DNA of 64,000 bases from Vreelandella boliviensis LC1. Its GTDB lineage: Bacteria; Pseudomonadota; Gammaproteobacteria; Pseudomonadales; Halomonadaceae. The position numbers were made by a program, and so were the translations under genes. Of the stretch, positions 55,191-64,000 are shown piece by piece. The DNA lies in contig NZ_JH393257.1 in assembly GCF_000236035.1 (NCBI RefSeq), forward strand, positions 956,380 to 1,020,379, written 5' to 3'. Within the stretch, counting starts at the first letter, position 1; the number at the start of each line of letters is the position of its first letter. The notes under the pieces were generated by a model. The model searched no databases. It was given only the letters and a program-made list of their open reading frames with translations, and was not told the DNA's origin.

Positions 55191-56966
55191 TTACAATGAG
55201 AGCGTTTGAAAGGCGTTATAGGCCGCCACTACCGTTGCCCTTTGCGCGGTATGCGCCTGCACAAAGGGCTCGCCGGTTAGGGTCTCATCGGGGTATTCAG
55301 TAATCAGCATCAGCGGCGTTAACTGATCACCGTCTTCCGAGATTAGATAGGGAAAACCATTCAGCATCGGGAAGGTTAACGCCCCTGCATGGGTTTCAAA
55401 TAACGCAATTTGCGTGGCATTAAATTCGACCAAACCAGGCACTTTTGCAAGCTGCCGGGTAACGGCTACCACCAACTGCTCCGCCGCTGATTCATAGCCT
55501 GGTTGATGGCGCAGAATCAAAAAGAAGCCTTTGGGGATCGTCCACATATCAAAGCCACGGGGGATGTAACCACTTAACGGCCGTGTCCATTCATGGGCCG
55601 GGTAGCCGTGCAGATTGATATGCAGCCCGGCATTACTGAAATCGAATGCCTGCTCACGAATAGCATGTTCAAATGGCTGCCCAAGCGGCTGGCTCTGTAG
55701 GTCATTACCAAAGGCGGTGTAGCGCGCCGCGTGGTGCATATGGCGTGGCTGGGTGGCGATGAGCCGGCCTTGCAACGCGTATCCATCAGGGTTTTCTAGC
55801 GGTGAGATGACAAAGTGGGCCTCTGGCTCACCGTTAAGCTGCTGAGCGGCACGCAATGCCCCCACCACGCCAGATGTTTCGTTGGCATGCTGCCCCGCAC
55901 TGATCATCACGGCGCGTTCACTACCGATGATATAACGCGCCTCTACCGCCCTCCCCGCTCGTGTCTTGGCGTGTAACGCCTGACCACCCAATTGCGCCAA
56001 TAACTGCTCTATTTGCTCAACGCCGATGGCCAGCTGGGCGGTGTCCAGCAACACCTCATCACGTGGCGGCTGGGAGGCATACAAAGGCCGCAGGCTTACT
56101 TGCAAATAGGCATTTTCCCCCTGAGTGGATACTTCCGGCACAATCTGCCCCGGCTGAATTGACCGATCCCCCAGCGCTAAGCCCGCGTAGCGCTGAAAAT
56201 ACTCCAGCGCAGAAAAATAGAGCTCCTCATGGAGCGCCTCGGCAAGGCTGATATGCTCGTCGTCCCACGCTAAGCGGCGGTCGCTGCTGGGCAAATGCAC
56301 CGCGAAGTTAAGTTCTTCGAAGTAAGGCGGCTCAGCCTGCCACTGAGTTGAGGATAACGTCGCCATTGCCGCTTGAAACAGCGCTTCGTAATCGGTCTCA
56401 ATAATCGACTCGCTCACTTCACCCTGGGGAGAAGTGAGCCGTAGCCAACCACAGGGCGAGCACTGTGCTTGGTTAACATGATCTAGATGTTGGCAATTAG
56501 GCGCTTCAACCCAATACGTTTCCAGCTCCCCAGTGCTACGCTCCACACGAACGCGATAATGAAGAGCTGTAGGGGTAGGTGTGGAGATAGGCGTGGATTC
56601 AACATCCTCCCAACGAAGCGATACGCCTTGCGGAAGTAGTGCCGCCAGCGGGTAGGCTTCTAGCAGAAAGCGGCGCGGCGCATGCGCTAACACTGGGTAC
56701 TCAATCACCAATGATTGCAGTGACGCCCACGAGAACTCCTCTAAAAAGAAGTGCACCAGGGGCTTATAAGCACTGCGTAGGCGTGCACTAATACCGGCGG
56801 CCTTAAATGCCGTTTCTGTGGCTTGGCGTTCGGCCTCATCATCGAAGACCCACGCCTCAAACTGATAACCTTGATAGGCAGGCGTGGCGTACTCATCAAG
56901 CAAGGCTTTTGTGGTGCGCGGAAACGAGCGCTCTAACAAGATCTCGATCTGGGGGCTGTTGGTCAT
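55191..56966 (-). CDS. M14 family zinc carboxypeptidase
   Basis: 591 residues, no signal peptide. The C-terminal half holds the M14 site: SAGQHANETSG (His360, Glu363 zinc ligands), NPDGYALQGR, and INLHGYPAHEW (His453, third ligand). The N-terminal ~300 residues are a non-catalytic domain I do not recognise. No ribosome-binding site is visible before the 56966 start, and the 5' end abuts a deletion scar in an ABC transporter, so the start may be recent or wrong. Confidence 0.85.
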   Translation of the reverse strand: MTNSPQIEILLERSFPRTTKALLDEYATPAYQGYQFEAWVFDDEAERQATETAFKAAGISARLRSAYKPLVHFFLEEFSWASLQSLVIEYPVLAHAPRRFLLEAYPLAALLPQGVSLRWEDVESTPISTPTPTALHYRVRVERSTGELETYWVEAPNCQHLDHVNQAQCSPCGWLRLTSPQGEVSESIIETDYEALFQAAMATLSSTQWQAEPPYFEELNFAVHLPSSDRRLAWDDEHISLAEALHEELYFSALEYFQRYAGLALGDRSIQPGQIVPEVSTQGENAYLQVSLRPLYASQPPRDEVLLDTAQLAIGVEQIEQLLAQLGGQALHAKTRAGRAVEARYIIGSERAVMISAGQHANETSGVVGALRAAQQLNGEPEAHFVISPLENPDGYALQGRLIATQPRHMHHAARYTAFGNDLQSQPLGQPFEHAIREQAFDFSNAGLHINLHGYPAHEWTRPLSGYIPRGFDMWTIPKGFFLILRHQPGYESAAEQLVVAVTRQLAKVPGLVEFNATQIALFETHAGALTFPMLNGFPYLISEDGDQLTPLMLITEYPDETLTGEPFVQAHTAQRATVVAAYNAFQTLSL

Positions 56967-56989
56967 AAGGAGGTACGTCCAGTGGGATC

Positions 56990-57657
56990 CAGGGCATCGC
57001 GATCATATCCAGAAACCCGCCATAGTAGCCGGACACCAAGCCCATAATGATGCCGATTACCACCGCACCAAGGGCTGAGTAGACCCCGACTTTTAGCGAG
57101 ATTTCACCACCGATAATCACCCGCGCGAGCACGTCCCTGCCTAAAGGATCCGTGCCTAGGGGAAAGCCAGGCTCCACCAGCGGCGGTGTTAAGCGGTAAG
57201 TGAGGCAAACGGGTCTTGAAAAGTGTAGCAGGCGCATCTTGTCTGCCCGCGACATGTCGGCCACTGCCTTGCCGCCAAAACGTATCGTGCCACTGGTGCT
57301 TTCCTGCAACTGCTGAATGGTGCGCCCGATGGTCGACTTGCCGGAACCAGACTCCCCTACCAGCGCCAGCGTCTCTCCAGGAAAAATGGAGAAGCTGACA
57401 TTTTCCACCGCGTGGACACGATGGCTAATACCCCCAAAGAACCCTTTACGTATATCGAAACGGGTGACTAAATTATCTACCTCCACCACCGGGGCTGCAT
57501 CGGTTCTAGCCGTATCCTGCTGACGGCTTTCACCAAGGGTACGCGCGACACTTCTATCCAGCACCACTAATGGATCCATGCGAGGAAGGGCTTCGCCCTG
57601 CATGCTCCCAAGTTTAGGAACCGCCGCTAACAGTGTTTGGGTATATAGGACACTCAA
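56990..57657 (-). pseudogene. Collapsed peptide/glutathione ABC transporter (ATPase fused to permease fragment)
   Basis: One 253-codon frame joins pieces of different proteins. Residues 1-145 match the middle of a double ATPase of the GsiA/DppD-DppF type (LYTQTLLAAVPKLGSM linker, then [12 protein letters not shown]alker A). At about 155 the sequence jumps to a DppC/GsiD permease N terminus (FPLGTDPLGRDVLARVIIGG, MGLVSGYYGGFLDMIAM), then goes out of frame into the M14 gene start. Signature, Walker B and most of the permease are missing. Two deletions explain this; it should be non-functional. Confidence 0.8.
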
Positions 57658-57832
57658 TACCGATTGCTTTTGAAATCGCCTGTAAACCCAACGCTTTTTA
57701 AAATATTAATCGTGCATACCGACCACCTCAAACTACTCATATTATTAATATTTTGTCAACAAATCATTAAGTACCCACTAATTTACCTGCTGGTAAAAAT
57801 TCTACTACCCGCGGAGAAATTCCTTCGCGCAC

Positions 57833-57860
57833 AAAAAAAGCCCCTCAAAGGGAGCTTTTG
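57833..57860 (-). terminator. Terminator after the 120-residue gene
   Basis: AAAAGC-CCC / GGG-A-GCTTTT stem (57836-57859) with one bulge; on the minus strand it ends in seven T. It lies about 70 bases after the 57930 stop. The rest of the 57658-57929 gap is AT-rich and shows nothing else. Confidence 0.8.
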
Positions 57861-57929
57861 GTACCGATTACTGTAGGTTGGAACTTATTTTAAAAGTGAT
57901 TATATCTGGCTTGCCTTTCACTATCTGGT

Positions 57930-58292
57930 TTACCCCACTCGGTGCTGCTTAAGCACAGCGAGGCTCCGCTCTTCTTCACTTAACGTTTCTTCGCTTTGCG
58001 GCTGGGAAGGCGCTTGGCGTGTACCGACCAGAACGTACCACTCTGCCTCGGAAAGGTAAGTTTGGCACCAGCGGCCCAGCGCGGTGGCGCTCTCTTCGCG
58101 GCTAGACTCACCGCGACGGTAGTCGTGAGCGAGATGGAGTAGATCTTGACGTGCGGTACGTGCACGAGCATCGCCACCGTGCACTTTGGAAAGTGGACAG
58201 CGTCGGTCATAGGCGGCGTTGGTCAAGGCATTAAGCCAACGCTCCAGTTCGTGTGCCTGAATACCGCCGTAAACTGCCACTGTGAACTCCAT
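57930..58292 (-). CDS. Hypothetical protein, 120 residues
   Basis: Not recognised. Soluble, no signal peptide. The centre is helical and basic (DARARTARQDLLHLAHDYRRG), and the C terminus is Glu/Ser-rich (SQPQSEETLSEEERSLAVLKQ). The codon pattern resembles its neighbours and a terminator follows, so it is likely a real gene. It stands alone between the collapsed transporter and the LysR gene. Confidence 0.6.
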   Translation of the reverse strand: MEFTVAVYGGIQAHELERWLNALTNAAYDRRCPLSKVHGGDARARTARQDLLHLAHDYRRGESSREESATALGRWCQTYLSEAEWYVLVGTRQAPSQPQSEETLSEEERSLAVLKQHRVG

Positions 58293-58458
58293 GTTAAACG
58301 GTTAGTAATTATTAAATAAGCATCGCCCATAAAGGGCCAACTGAAAAGATTTAGAATGACCTATTTTGGTGCAACTGTCACTTTCCGGCCTCCAAAACTG
58401 CTTCAGAAAACCCTCAATCAATACTACACCTGTTACTTGTTTGAAGTGACTTTATACA

Positions 58459-59364
58459 TTAGTAATTCATTAATAGCTCTTTGGCTTTTTGTTTAAGCGA
58501 AGCCAGCACTTTAGATTCATGCCACTCAGGACGGTAAACGATACCAAAACCATACGACAAAACTGGCATGAAAGGGAGCAGCTTGACACGATCATGACGC
58601 GAAAGCTGATCCTTTGCAGTAATAGGATTAATCACCGTTACACCCACTCCGTTTGCTACCAAAGCCGTTATAGTGCCAATGTTTGCCTCCGTCTTACCGG
58701 AAATTTTTATTCCGTGCTCGGCGACCATTTCTAACAGTGGATTGGTGCTGATACTTGGTTGGTTACTAATGATCAAATGCTGATGAAGCAAGTCACTAAT
58801 TTCAATCACATCGTACTTGGCTAGCGCAAGTTTTTCTGGTACCAGAGCAACCGCTTCTGTAACGAGCAACGTTTCTGTAAATAGCTGGGGTGACGTGGCT
58901 GGTAATGTAATAAAGCCAATGTCAGCGTGGCTTGACTCAACTGCACTCTGTACATCGTAGCTTGACATCATATCAAGACTAATACTTACCCGACTGTTTT
59001 CAGTCAACAATGCTGCGACCACCTGGGGCACAAAGCCAAAACATAGCCCGGGAATAGCCGCTATTCTCAATCGCGACGTACCGAACTCCTTTAGTGCCAA
59101 CACGCTATGGCGTAGCTCTTCAATATTTCCCATTAACCTAAGAATTTCATCATAAAGCTCTTGTGCTTCGGGAGTCGCTAGCAAACGGTTTTTTTCACGT
59201 AGAAAAAGTTGAAGACCCAGGTTCTCTTCAAGCTGCGCCAAAGATCGACTAACGCCCGATTGAGTCATGTCGAGAAGGCGTGCAGTACCTGAGGCGCTAC
59301 CCACTTCATACAACGTCTTGAAAATTACCAGTGCTTTCAGCGAGTTAATCGTAACTTCAGGCAT
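58459..59364 (-). CDS. LysR-type transcriptional regulator
   Basis: 301 residues. N-terminal winged helix (ALVIFKTLYEVGSASGTARLLDMTQSGVSRSLAQLEENLGLQLF; helix-turn-helix about 20-40), then the two-lobed effector domain (SRLRIAAIPGLCFGFVPQVV). Divergent from the catabolic operon with a 107-base shared promoter region, the usual sign that it controls that operon in response to a pathway compound. Confidence 0.95.
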   Translation of the reverse strand: MPEVTINSLKALVIFKTLYEVGSASGTARLLDMTQSGVSRSLAQLEENLGLQLFLREKNRLLATPEAQELYDEILRLMGNIEELRHSVLALKEFGTSRLRIAAIPGLCFGFVPQVVAALLTENSRVSISLDMMSSYDVQSAVESSHADIGFITLPATSPQLFTETLLVTEAVALVPEKLALAKYDVIEISDLLHQHLIISNQPSISTNPLLEMVAEHGIKISGKTEANIGTITALVANGVGVTVINPITAKDQLSRHDRVKLLPFMPVLSYGFGIVYRPEWHESKVLASLKQKAKELLMNY

Positions 59365-59377
59365 GACTTTTACTCAT

Positions 59378-59397
59378 TGATATTCGAAAAACGATCA
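59378..59397. promoter_or_regulatory. Possible LysR operator in the divergent promoter
   Basis: TGAT-N12-ATCA inverted repeat in the 107-base gap, close to the T-N11-A style LysR sites. AT-rich sequence (ATATATTGAAATATATT) follows toward the operon. Confidence 0.4.
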
Positions 59398-59474
59398 TAT
59401 ATTGAAATATATTAACTAACCTACCTAGACTGCAAGGGAGATTTTTCACCAGACCATAAAAAACGGAAAACGTG

Positions 59475-60839
59475 ATGACCGACTCTCCGCTGTTCTACCA
59501 GGCAGGCCCTGCCCTGCCGGAAGTCAGCCACGCTGATGGCGTCATGCTCTGGGATACACAGGGCAAGGATTATCTGGATGGCTGCTCCGGAGCCATCTCT
59601 TGCAACCTTGGCCATGGCCGCCAGGACATTCGTGACGCCATGCTCGCCCAGATGGACAAGGTGGCCTTCACCTATCGAACCCAGTTTGAAAGCGCCCCCG
59701 CCATTGCGCTTGGCCATCGACTGGTCGAGCTATTTGACGCTCAACTCGGCAAGGTATTTTTCATCTCCAGCGGTTCCGAGGCGGTGGAGTCTGCGATCAA
59801 GCTGGCGCGGCAATACTATTTCGCCTTAGGCCAGCCCCAGCGCCAGCGGTTTGTGTCACTGCGTCCTTCTTATCACGGCAGCACCATGGGGGCGCTGGGC
59901 ATGACCGGCTATCAGCCGTTGGAAGCCCCTTTCACCAGCATGACCCACGCCTCCATCAAGGTGCCGGGGCCGGATTTCTATCGCCATCAGGATAATAATG
60001 ACGACACCCACGTCGACCGCATCCTGGCAGATACCCGCGCCGCAATGGAAGCCGCAGGGCCTGAGTCTCTGATTGGTTTTGTAATTGAGCCAATAGGCGG
60101 TGCCAGCACAGGTGCGCGGCTGTTAGGTAAGCGCTATCTGCAAGGTATCCGTGCCCTATGCGATGAATTCGGCTGCCTGCTGATTGCCGATGAAGTCCTC
60201 ACCGGCGTTGGCCGAACAGGCACTTGGTTTGCCTGCCAGCATTACGATGTGGTGCCAGACATTCTAGTCACTGCTAAGGGATTGGGCGCTGGCTATTACC
60301 CGATTGGCGCGATGCTCGTCCGCAGCGCTATCGTCGAGACGGTCATGGCCAGCGGAGGCTTCCAACACGGCCACACCTATGCCGGCAACCCGTTGGCCTG
60401 TGCCACCGGCCTGGCAGTGCTTGAGGCCATTGTGCGCGAAGATTTGCTGGAAAATACCCGCCAGCGCGGCGCGCAGCTGGAAGCCGGGCTGCGCAAGCTT
60501 GCCGAGCGCTACGACTGGGTCGGCCATGTGCGCGGCGCTGGCCTTTTATGGGGCGTCGAACTGGTCGCCGATGGCGCTTCGTGCCAGCCCTTCCCTGCCG
60601 AGCAAAACCGTTTCGCCCAAATCACGGCATTGGCCAAACAGGAAGGCCTGCTGATCTATCCCCGCCGCACCCTGGATGGTATTGCCGGTGACCATTTCCT
60701 GGTCTGCCCGCCGCTGACCATTCAAGCCCAAGAAGTCGACACCCTGCTGGAACGCTTAGCGATCGCCATGACGCGTTTTGATCAAGCACTTGCCACGCCG
60801 CCTTCTGCACTGCACGCACAGCCCATTAGGGAGAGCTAA
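59475..60839 (+). CDS. Class III aminotransferase
   Basis: 454 residues of the omega-aminotransferase group (PLP enzyme acting on amino groups away from, or at, the alpha carbon). Asp239 (IADEVLTGVGRTG) and Lys268 (VTAKGLGAGYYPIGA) bind PLP; ISSGSEAVESAIKLAR and YHGSTMGALGMTG are conserved. The ATG at 59475 is chosen over a GTG at 59472 because GGAAAAC gives better spacing. First gene of a five-gene operon; substrate likely a beta- or omega-amino acid. Confidence 0.93.
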   Translation: MTDSPLFYQAGPALPEVSHADGVMLWDTQGKDYLDGCSGAISCNLGHGRQDIRDAMLAQMDKVAFTYRTQFESAPAIALGHRLVELFDAQLGKVFFISSGSEAVESAIKLARQYYFALGQPQRQRFVSLRPSYHGSTMGALGMTGYQPLEAPFTSMTHASIKVPGPDFYRHQDNNDDTHVDRILADTRAAMEAAGPESLIGFVIEPIGGASTGARLLGKRYLQGIRALCDEFGCLLIADEVLTGVGRTGTWFACQHYDVVPDILVTAKGLGAGYYPIGAMLVRSAIVETVMASGGFQHGHTYAGNPLACATGLAVLEAIVREDLLENTRQRGAQLEAGLRKLAERYDWVGHVRGAGLLWGVELVADGASCQPFPAEQNRFAQITALAKQEGLLIYPRRTLDGIAGDHFLVCPPLTIQAQEVDTLLERLAIAMTRFDQALATPPSALHAQPIRES

Positions 60840-60844
60840 ACGCC

Positions 60845-61546
60845 ATGAAGCTGCTGAACCAGAAAGTTTGTGACATTGACGCGGCCGTGGCCGACATCCC
60901 CGAGGGCGCCACCATTATGGTCGGCGGCTTTGGCTCGCCGGGCACGCCCTTTGCGTTGCTCGACGCCCTGCTCGCCAGTGGCCAGCGCAACCTGACGCTG
61001 ATTAAAAACGATGCCAATGAGCCAGGGATTGGCATCGGCAAGCTGATTGAGGCGGGCCGCGTGAAACGCCTGATCACCTCTCATCTAGGCCTGAACCGAA
61101 CGGCCATTGAAGCCATGAATGCTGGTGAGATGCAGGTCACTTTTCATCCCCAGGGGCTGTTAGCCGAAAAAATTCGCTGTGCCGGGGTTGGCCACGGCGG
61201 CTTTCTCACCGATATCGGGCTAGGTACTGAAATTGCTGAAGGACGTCATGAAATCGATATAAAGGGTTGTACATGGGCCATCGAACCTGCACTACAGGCT
61301 GATGTTGCCCTGGTTCACGCCGAGCGTGCAGACCGCTATGGCAACCTGATCTATCGCGCTACGGCAAGTAACTTCAACCCCTTGATGGCCATGGCCGCAG
61401 AGCGGGTCATTGCGCAAACCTACCGCATCGACGAACCCGGCGACCTGCCTATCGACACCATTCACACCCCCTGCGCCTTTATCAGCCACGTGGTGCAGGT
61501 CGACCGCGCATCCAGCCAGCAAGGAGTTCGCCCCCATGATCTCTGA
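60845..61546 (+). CDS. CoA-transferase subunit A
   Basis: 233 residues of the family I (3-oxoacid) CoA transferase alpha subunit. It shows GATIMVGGFGSPGTPFALLDALLASGQ, LTLIKNDANEPG and FHPQGLLAEKIRCAGVGHGGFLT. Pairs with the next gene, overlapping it by 11 bases. Moves CoA between acyl-CoA and a free 3-oxo acid. Confidence 0.94.
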   Translation: MKLLNQKVCDIDAAVADIPEGATIMVGGFGSPGTPFALLDALLASGQRNLTLIKNDANEPGIGIGKLIEAGRVKRLITSHLGLNRTAIEAMNAGEMQVTFHPQGLLAEKIRCAGVGHGGFLTDIGLGTEIAEGRHEIDIKGCTWAIEPALQADVALVHAERADRYGNLIYRATASNFNPLMAMAAERVIAQTYRIDEPGDLPIDTIHTPCAFISHVVQVDRASSQQGVRPHDL

Positions 61547-62189
61547 TCAGCAGCGTATGTTGACCCGCGCCGCCCGTGAAGTCATCGACGGACAGATCGT
61601 CAACCTGGGGATAGGGCTGCCAACACGCTTATTCCACTACCTGCCCGATGACATGAATGTCTTGGTGCATTCCGAAAACGGCGTGCTGGGCTGTCGCCCC
61701 CGGCAAGCAGGTGAAGCGCCAGATATCGACATGATCGACTCCGGCGGCACTTATATCACCACCCGCCCGGGGGCCAGCGTATTCGATAGCGCCACTTCCT
61801 TTGCGATGATCCGCCGCAGTCGTGTCGATGTCACCTTTATGGGCGCCTTTGAGGTGGATCAGGAGGGCAATCTGGCCAACTGGAAAATTCCTGGCAAGTT
61901 CTCGCCGGGGATTGGCGGCGCCATGGAGTTGGCCCAGAAGGTGGCGCGGCTGGTGGTGCTGTGTTCGCACAATGACAAGCACGGCAACCCCAAAATTCTC
62001 ACCCGCTGCCAGCTTCCCTTAACCGCCAGTCGCTGCGTGTCGCGAATTATCACCGAAAAAGCTGTGATGGACGTGACCCCAGAAGGGCTTGAGGTAGTGG
62101 AAATCGCCGAAGGGCTGAGCGTTGAGGCGCTGCGCGAGACCACCGACGCCCCCCTGCTGATCGATGAATCACGCTTGGGGAGATTCTAA
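61536..62189 (+). CDS. CoA-transferase subunit B
   Basis: 217 residues from MISDQQRMLTRAARE, preceded by AAGGAG. Catalytic Glu47 in VHSENGVLG, NLGIGLPT near the start, and GGAMELAQKVARLVV. An upstream in-frame ATG exists at 61410 but that would overlap subunit A by over 130 bases. Its stop TAA overlaps the ATG of the deacylase (TAATG). Confidence 0.95.
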   Translation: MISDQQRMLTRAAREVIDGQIVNLGIGLPTRLFHYLPDDMNVLVHSENGVLGCRPRQAGEAPDIDMIDSGGTYITTRPGASVFDSATSFAMIRRSRVDVTFMGAFEVDQEGNLANWKIPGKFSPGIGGAMELAQKVARLVVLCSHNDKHGNPKILTRCQLPLTASRCVSRIITEKAVMDVTPEGLEVVEIAEGLSVEALRETTDAPLLIDESRLGRF

Positions 62190-63472
62190 TGCTCGATGCC
62201 ACTGAACAACGCATTATTGCCTGCTGCAATGCCTTGATGGACGACACCCTGGAGCTGACCAGTGACCTGGTGCGTGGCTATAGCGTACTCGGCCAGGAGC
62301 AAGGGGCGCTGGACACCATGGAGCGGCACCTTGAGCGTCTGGGCCTACCGGCGACCCGAGTGCCATTGGATGCCCCAGGTTTTGATGAGCACCCCCATCG
62401 CGCCCCCACCGAGTGGCCCAGCGCGGGCCGCTACAATGTCATTTCAGACCTTAACCCAGGCGCGCCAGGGCCGCATTTGGTGTTCAACGGCCATCTCGAT
62501 GTGGTGCCCGCCGAACCCATCGATATGTGGACACGCCCGCCTTGGGAGCCCTGGCAAAAAGATGGCTGGCTATATGGCCGTGGGGCTGGCGATATGAAAG
62601 CCGGTATTGCCGCCATGGTGATGGCGGTTGAGGCCGTGCGCCAGGCAGGAGTCGAGATCAATTTCCCGCTCACCCTACAAACCGTTATTGAAGAAGAGTG
62701 CACCGGCAACGGCTCGCTGGCCTGCCTGCATCAAGGCTTTCGCGGCGATTTCGTACTGATACCTGAACCGTTCGGCGCTCAGATCTACGCCGGACAGGTA
62801 GGTGTTTTGTGGTTCCGTATGCGCCTGGATGGCGTGCCCGCCCATGTGCTTGACCCTAGTGTCGGGCGCAATGCAATTGAATCCCTGCAGGAATATATGC
62901 CAGCGCTGAAAGCGCTGGAAGCAGAAATGAACGACCTACCCCGACCTGCGCTTTACGTCGACCACCCTCACCCGTTCAACCTTAGCGTTGGCCGTGTGGA
63001 TGCGGGCAACTGGGCCTCCAGTGTACCTGCCCATGCCATTCTTGAAGGACGTGTTGGCTTCCCGCCCGGAATGTCACCGGATGATGCCATGCAGCGGGTC
63101 CGCGATACCCTGATAGCACGCCACGCCGAGCTTGACGACGCCACGCCTCCACCCAAGGTGAGCTTCCACGGCTTTCGTTCTGAAGGGCATGTGGTCGATC
63201 TCGACACCCTAGGCATCCGGCTCCTCTCGGAGTGCCACGAAGCATTGATGGGCGAACCACCTGCCCATTATCTGTCTACCTGCACCACCGACCTGCGGGC
63301 CTTTCACGTTTCCGGTGAGATCAATGGCACCTGCTACGGCCCGATTGCCCAGCGCATTCACGGCGTGGACGAGTGTGTCGACATCGACTCGATCCGCCAC
63401 GTGCTGACCACTTACGCCTTGTTCATCCATCGCTGGGCGCGCATGGCAGAAAACCAGGAGACCCACTCATGA
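62189..63472 (+). CDS. M20 family ArgE/DapE-type deacylase
   Basis: 427 residues. Zinc ligands and catalytic residues in FNGHLDVVPAEP, GRGAGDMKAGIAAM and IEEECTGNGSL; dimerisation domain in the middle. Hydrolyses N-acyl amino acids. The tight overlaps with both neighbours suggest it belongs to the same pathway, releasing an amino acid from an acylated compound. Confidence 0.92.
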   Translation: MLDATEQRIIACCNALMDDTLELTSDLVRGYSVLGQEQGALDTMERHLERLGLPATRVPLDAPGFDEHPHRAPTEWPSAGRYNVISDLNPGAPGPHLVFNGHLDVVPAEPIDMWTRPPWEPWQKDGWLYGRGAGDMKAGIAAMVMAVEAVRQAGVEINFPLTLQTVIEEECTGNGSLACLHQGFRGDFVLIPEPFGAQIYAGQVGVLWFRMRLDGVPAHVLDPSVGRNAIESLQEYMPALKALEAEMNDLPRPALYVDHPHPFNLSVGRVDAGNWASSVPAHAILEGRVGFPPGMSPDDAMQRVRDTLIARHAELDDATPPPKVSFHGFRSEGHVVDLDTLGIRLLSECHEALMGEPPAHYLSTCTTDLRAFHVSGEINGTCYGPIAQRIHGVDECVDIDSIRHVLTTYALFIHRWARMAENQETHS

Positions 63473-64000
63473 GAGACGTTTATCTCGTCGACTATGCGCG
63501 TAGCGCCTTCAGCCGCGCACACCCCCGCAAACCCGAGATCGATTCTTGGGCCGACACTCGCAGCGATGTCCTCCTGGCCAGCGTGCTCGACGGCTTATTA
63601 GCGCGTAGCGGCGTTGACGGCGCGACGGTGGATGATTTGAGCATTGGCTGCGCCCTGCCGGTGAAAGAGCAGTGGAGCTTTGGCGGTCGTTACCCACTCT
63701 GGCTTGCCGAACGCTTAGGCCCTCATGGCCGGGCATGCGCCACTCGCCAGATTGATCAGCAGTGTGGCTCTGGCCTTGCCGCGCTGCGCAACACCGCACG
63801 GGAAATTCAGGCAGGTGCCGTCGAGGTTGGTATGGCGGGTGGCGTGGAGAACATGACCCGCGTACCCATGGGCCCAGCGCTGTTCAAGGAAGGCGTGCTG
63901 ACCAGTCCACCGGCCCTGCAAAAAGCTGACTGGCTGGCACTGGATGTGGTGCTCAACATGGGGCTGACCGCCGAGCGGCTGGCCAAGGCAGCCGGGATTT
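63469..64000 (+). CDS. Thiolase family acetyl-CoA acetyltransferase (3' end missing)
   Basis: About 177 residues before the window ends. The nucleophilic cysteine is Cys99 in QIDQQCGSGLAALRNTA, and AGGVENMTRVPMG follows, the typical thiolase stretch. Opens with YLVDYARSAFSRAHP. Its ATG overlaps the deacylase stop (ATGA). Would cleave a 3-ketoacyl-CoA made by the CoA transferase. Confidence 0.93.
   Translation, partial: MRDVYLVDYARSAFSRAHPRKPEIDSWADTRSDVLLASVLDGLLARSGVDGATVDDLSIGCALPVKEQWSFGGRYPLWLAERLGPHGRACATRQIDQQCGSGLAALRNTAREIQAGAVEVGMAGGVENMTRVPMGPALFKEGVLTSPPALQKADWLALDVVLNMGLTAERLAKAAGI

Noticed and set aside
61410..61535. Longer start for CoA-transferase subunit B
   Set aside because: The extension is an out-of-frame copy of subunit A; the ATG at 61536 has a clear ribosome site.

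Overview
The window looks like chromosomal DNA from a halophilic gammaproteobacterium close to Halomonas/Chromohalobacter. The evidence is the grpE-dnaK-dnaJ, fur/bamE, ratA-rnfH, smpB-ssrA, rplU-rpmA-obgE-proB and ispB arrangements, an NhaD-type Na+/H+ antiporter and TRAP transporters. This placement is inferred from gene content alone.

Left part (1-13 kb): a partial EamA transporter, then the heat-shock genes grpE, dnaK and dnaJ on the minus strand. Two very good sigma-32-type promoters lie upstream of grpE and dnaK. recN diverges from grpE, and fur diverges from bamE. ratA-rnfH, smpB and tmRNA follow, then small envelope genes (a DUF1311 protein and a zinT with a Zur-like operator), a cold-shock gene and a Ca2+/cation antiporter.

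13-27 kb: a TAXI-type TRAP transporter, nhaD, and a signalling stretch. This stretch holds two PAS/GGDEF/EAL proteins, a NIT-domain chemoreceptor, a glutathione transferase, a DUF2835 protein and an SprA-like metallopeptidase.

27-38 kb: a phosphorus-related region. It has a phnD-phnC-phnE-phnE ABC importer with a Pho-box-like array upstream, a histidine phosphatase, a PhoD-like phosphatase and an EAL-CBS-GGDEF protein. A PepSY-response regulator-histidine kinase operon follows, facing a second PepSY gene across a tandem repeat. The core block DUF1853, proB, obgE, rpmA, rplU and ispB comes next.

44.9-50.25 kb: a genomic island in a tRNA-Pro(CGG) gene. A 40-bp perfect direct repeat of the tRNA 3' end brackets it. 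It carries an autotransporter and a translationally coupled lipoprotein hydrolase between gene-poor, apparently decayed flanks. No integrase was recognised.

50-64 kb: a TauE/SafE permease; an overlapping pair of a FAN1-like VRR-NUC nuclease and a nuclease-helicase; an M14 carboxypeptidase beside a collapsed peptide/glutathione ABC transporter; and a LysR-controlled catabolic operon (class III aminotransferase, CoA-transferase A/B, M20 deacylase, thiolase) cut by the right edge. That operon would be consistent with deacylation, transamination, CoA activation and thiolysis of an N-acyl beta-amino acid; the substrate is unknown.
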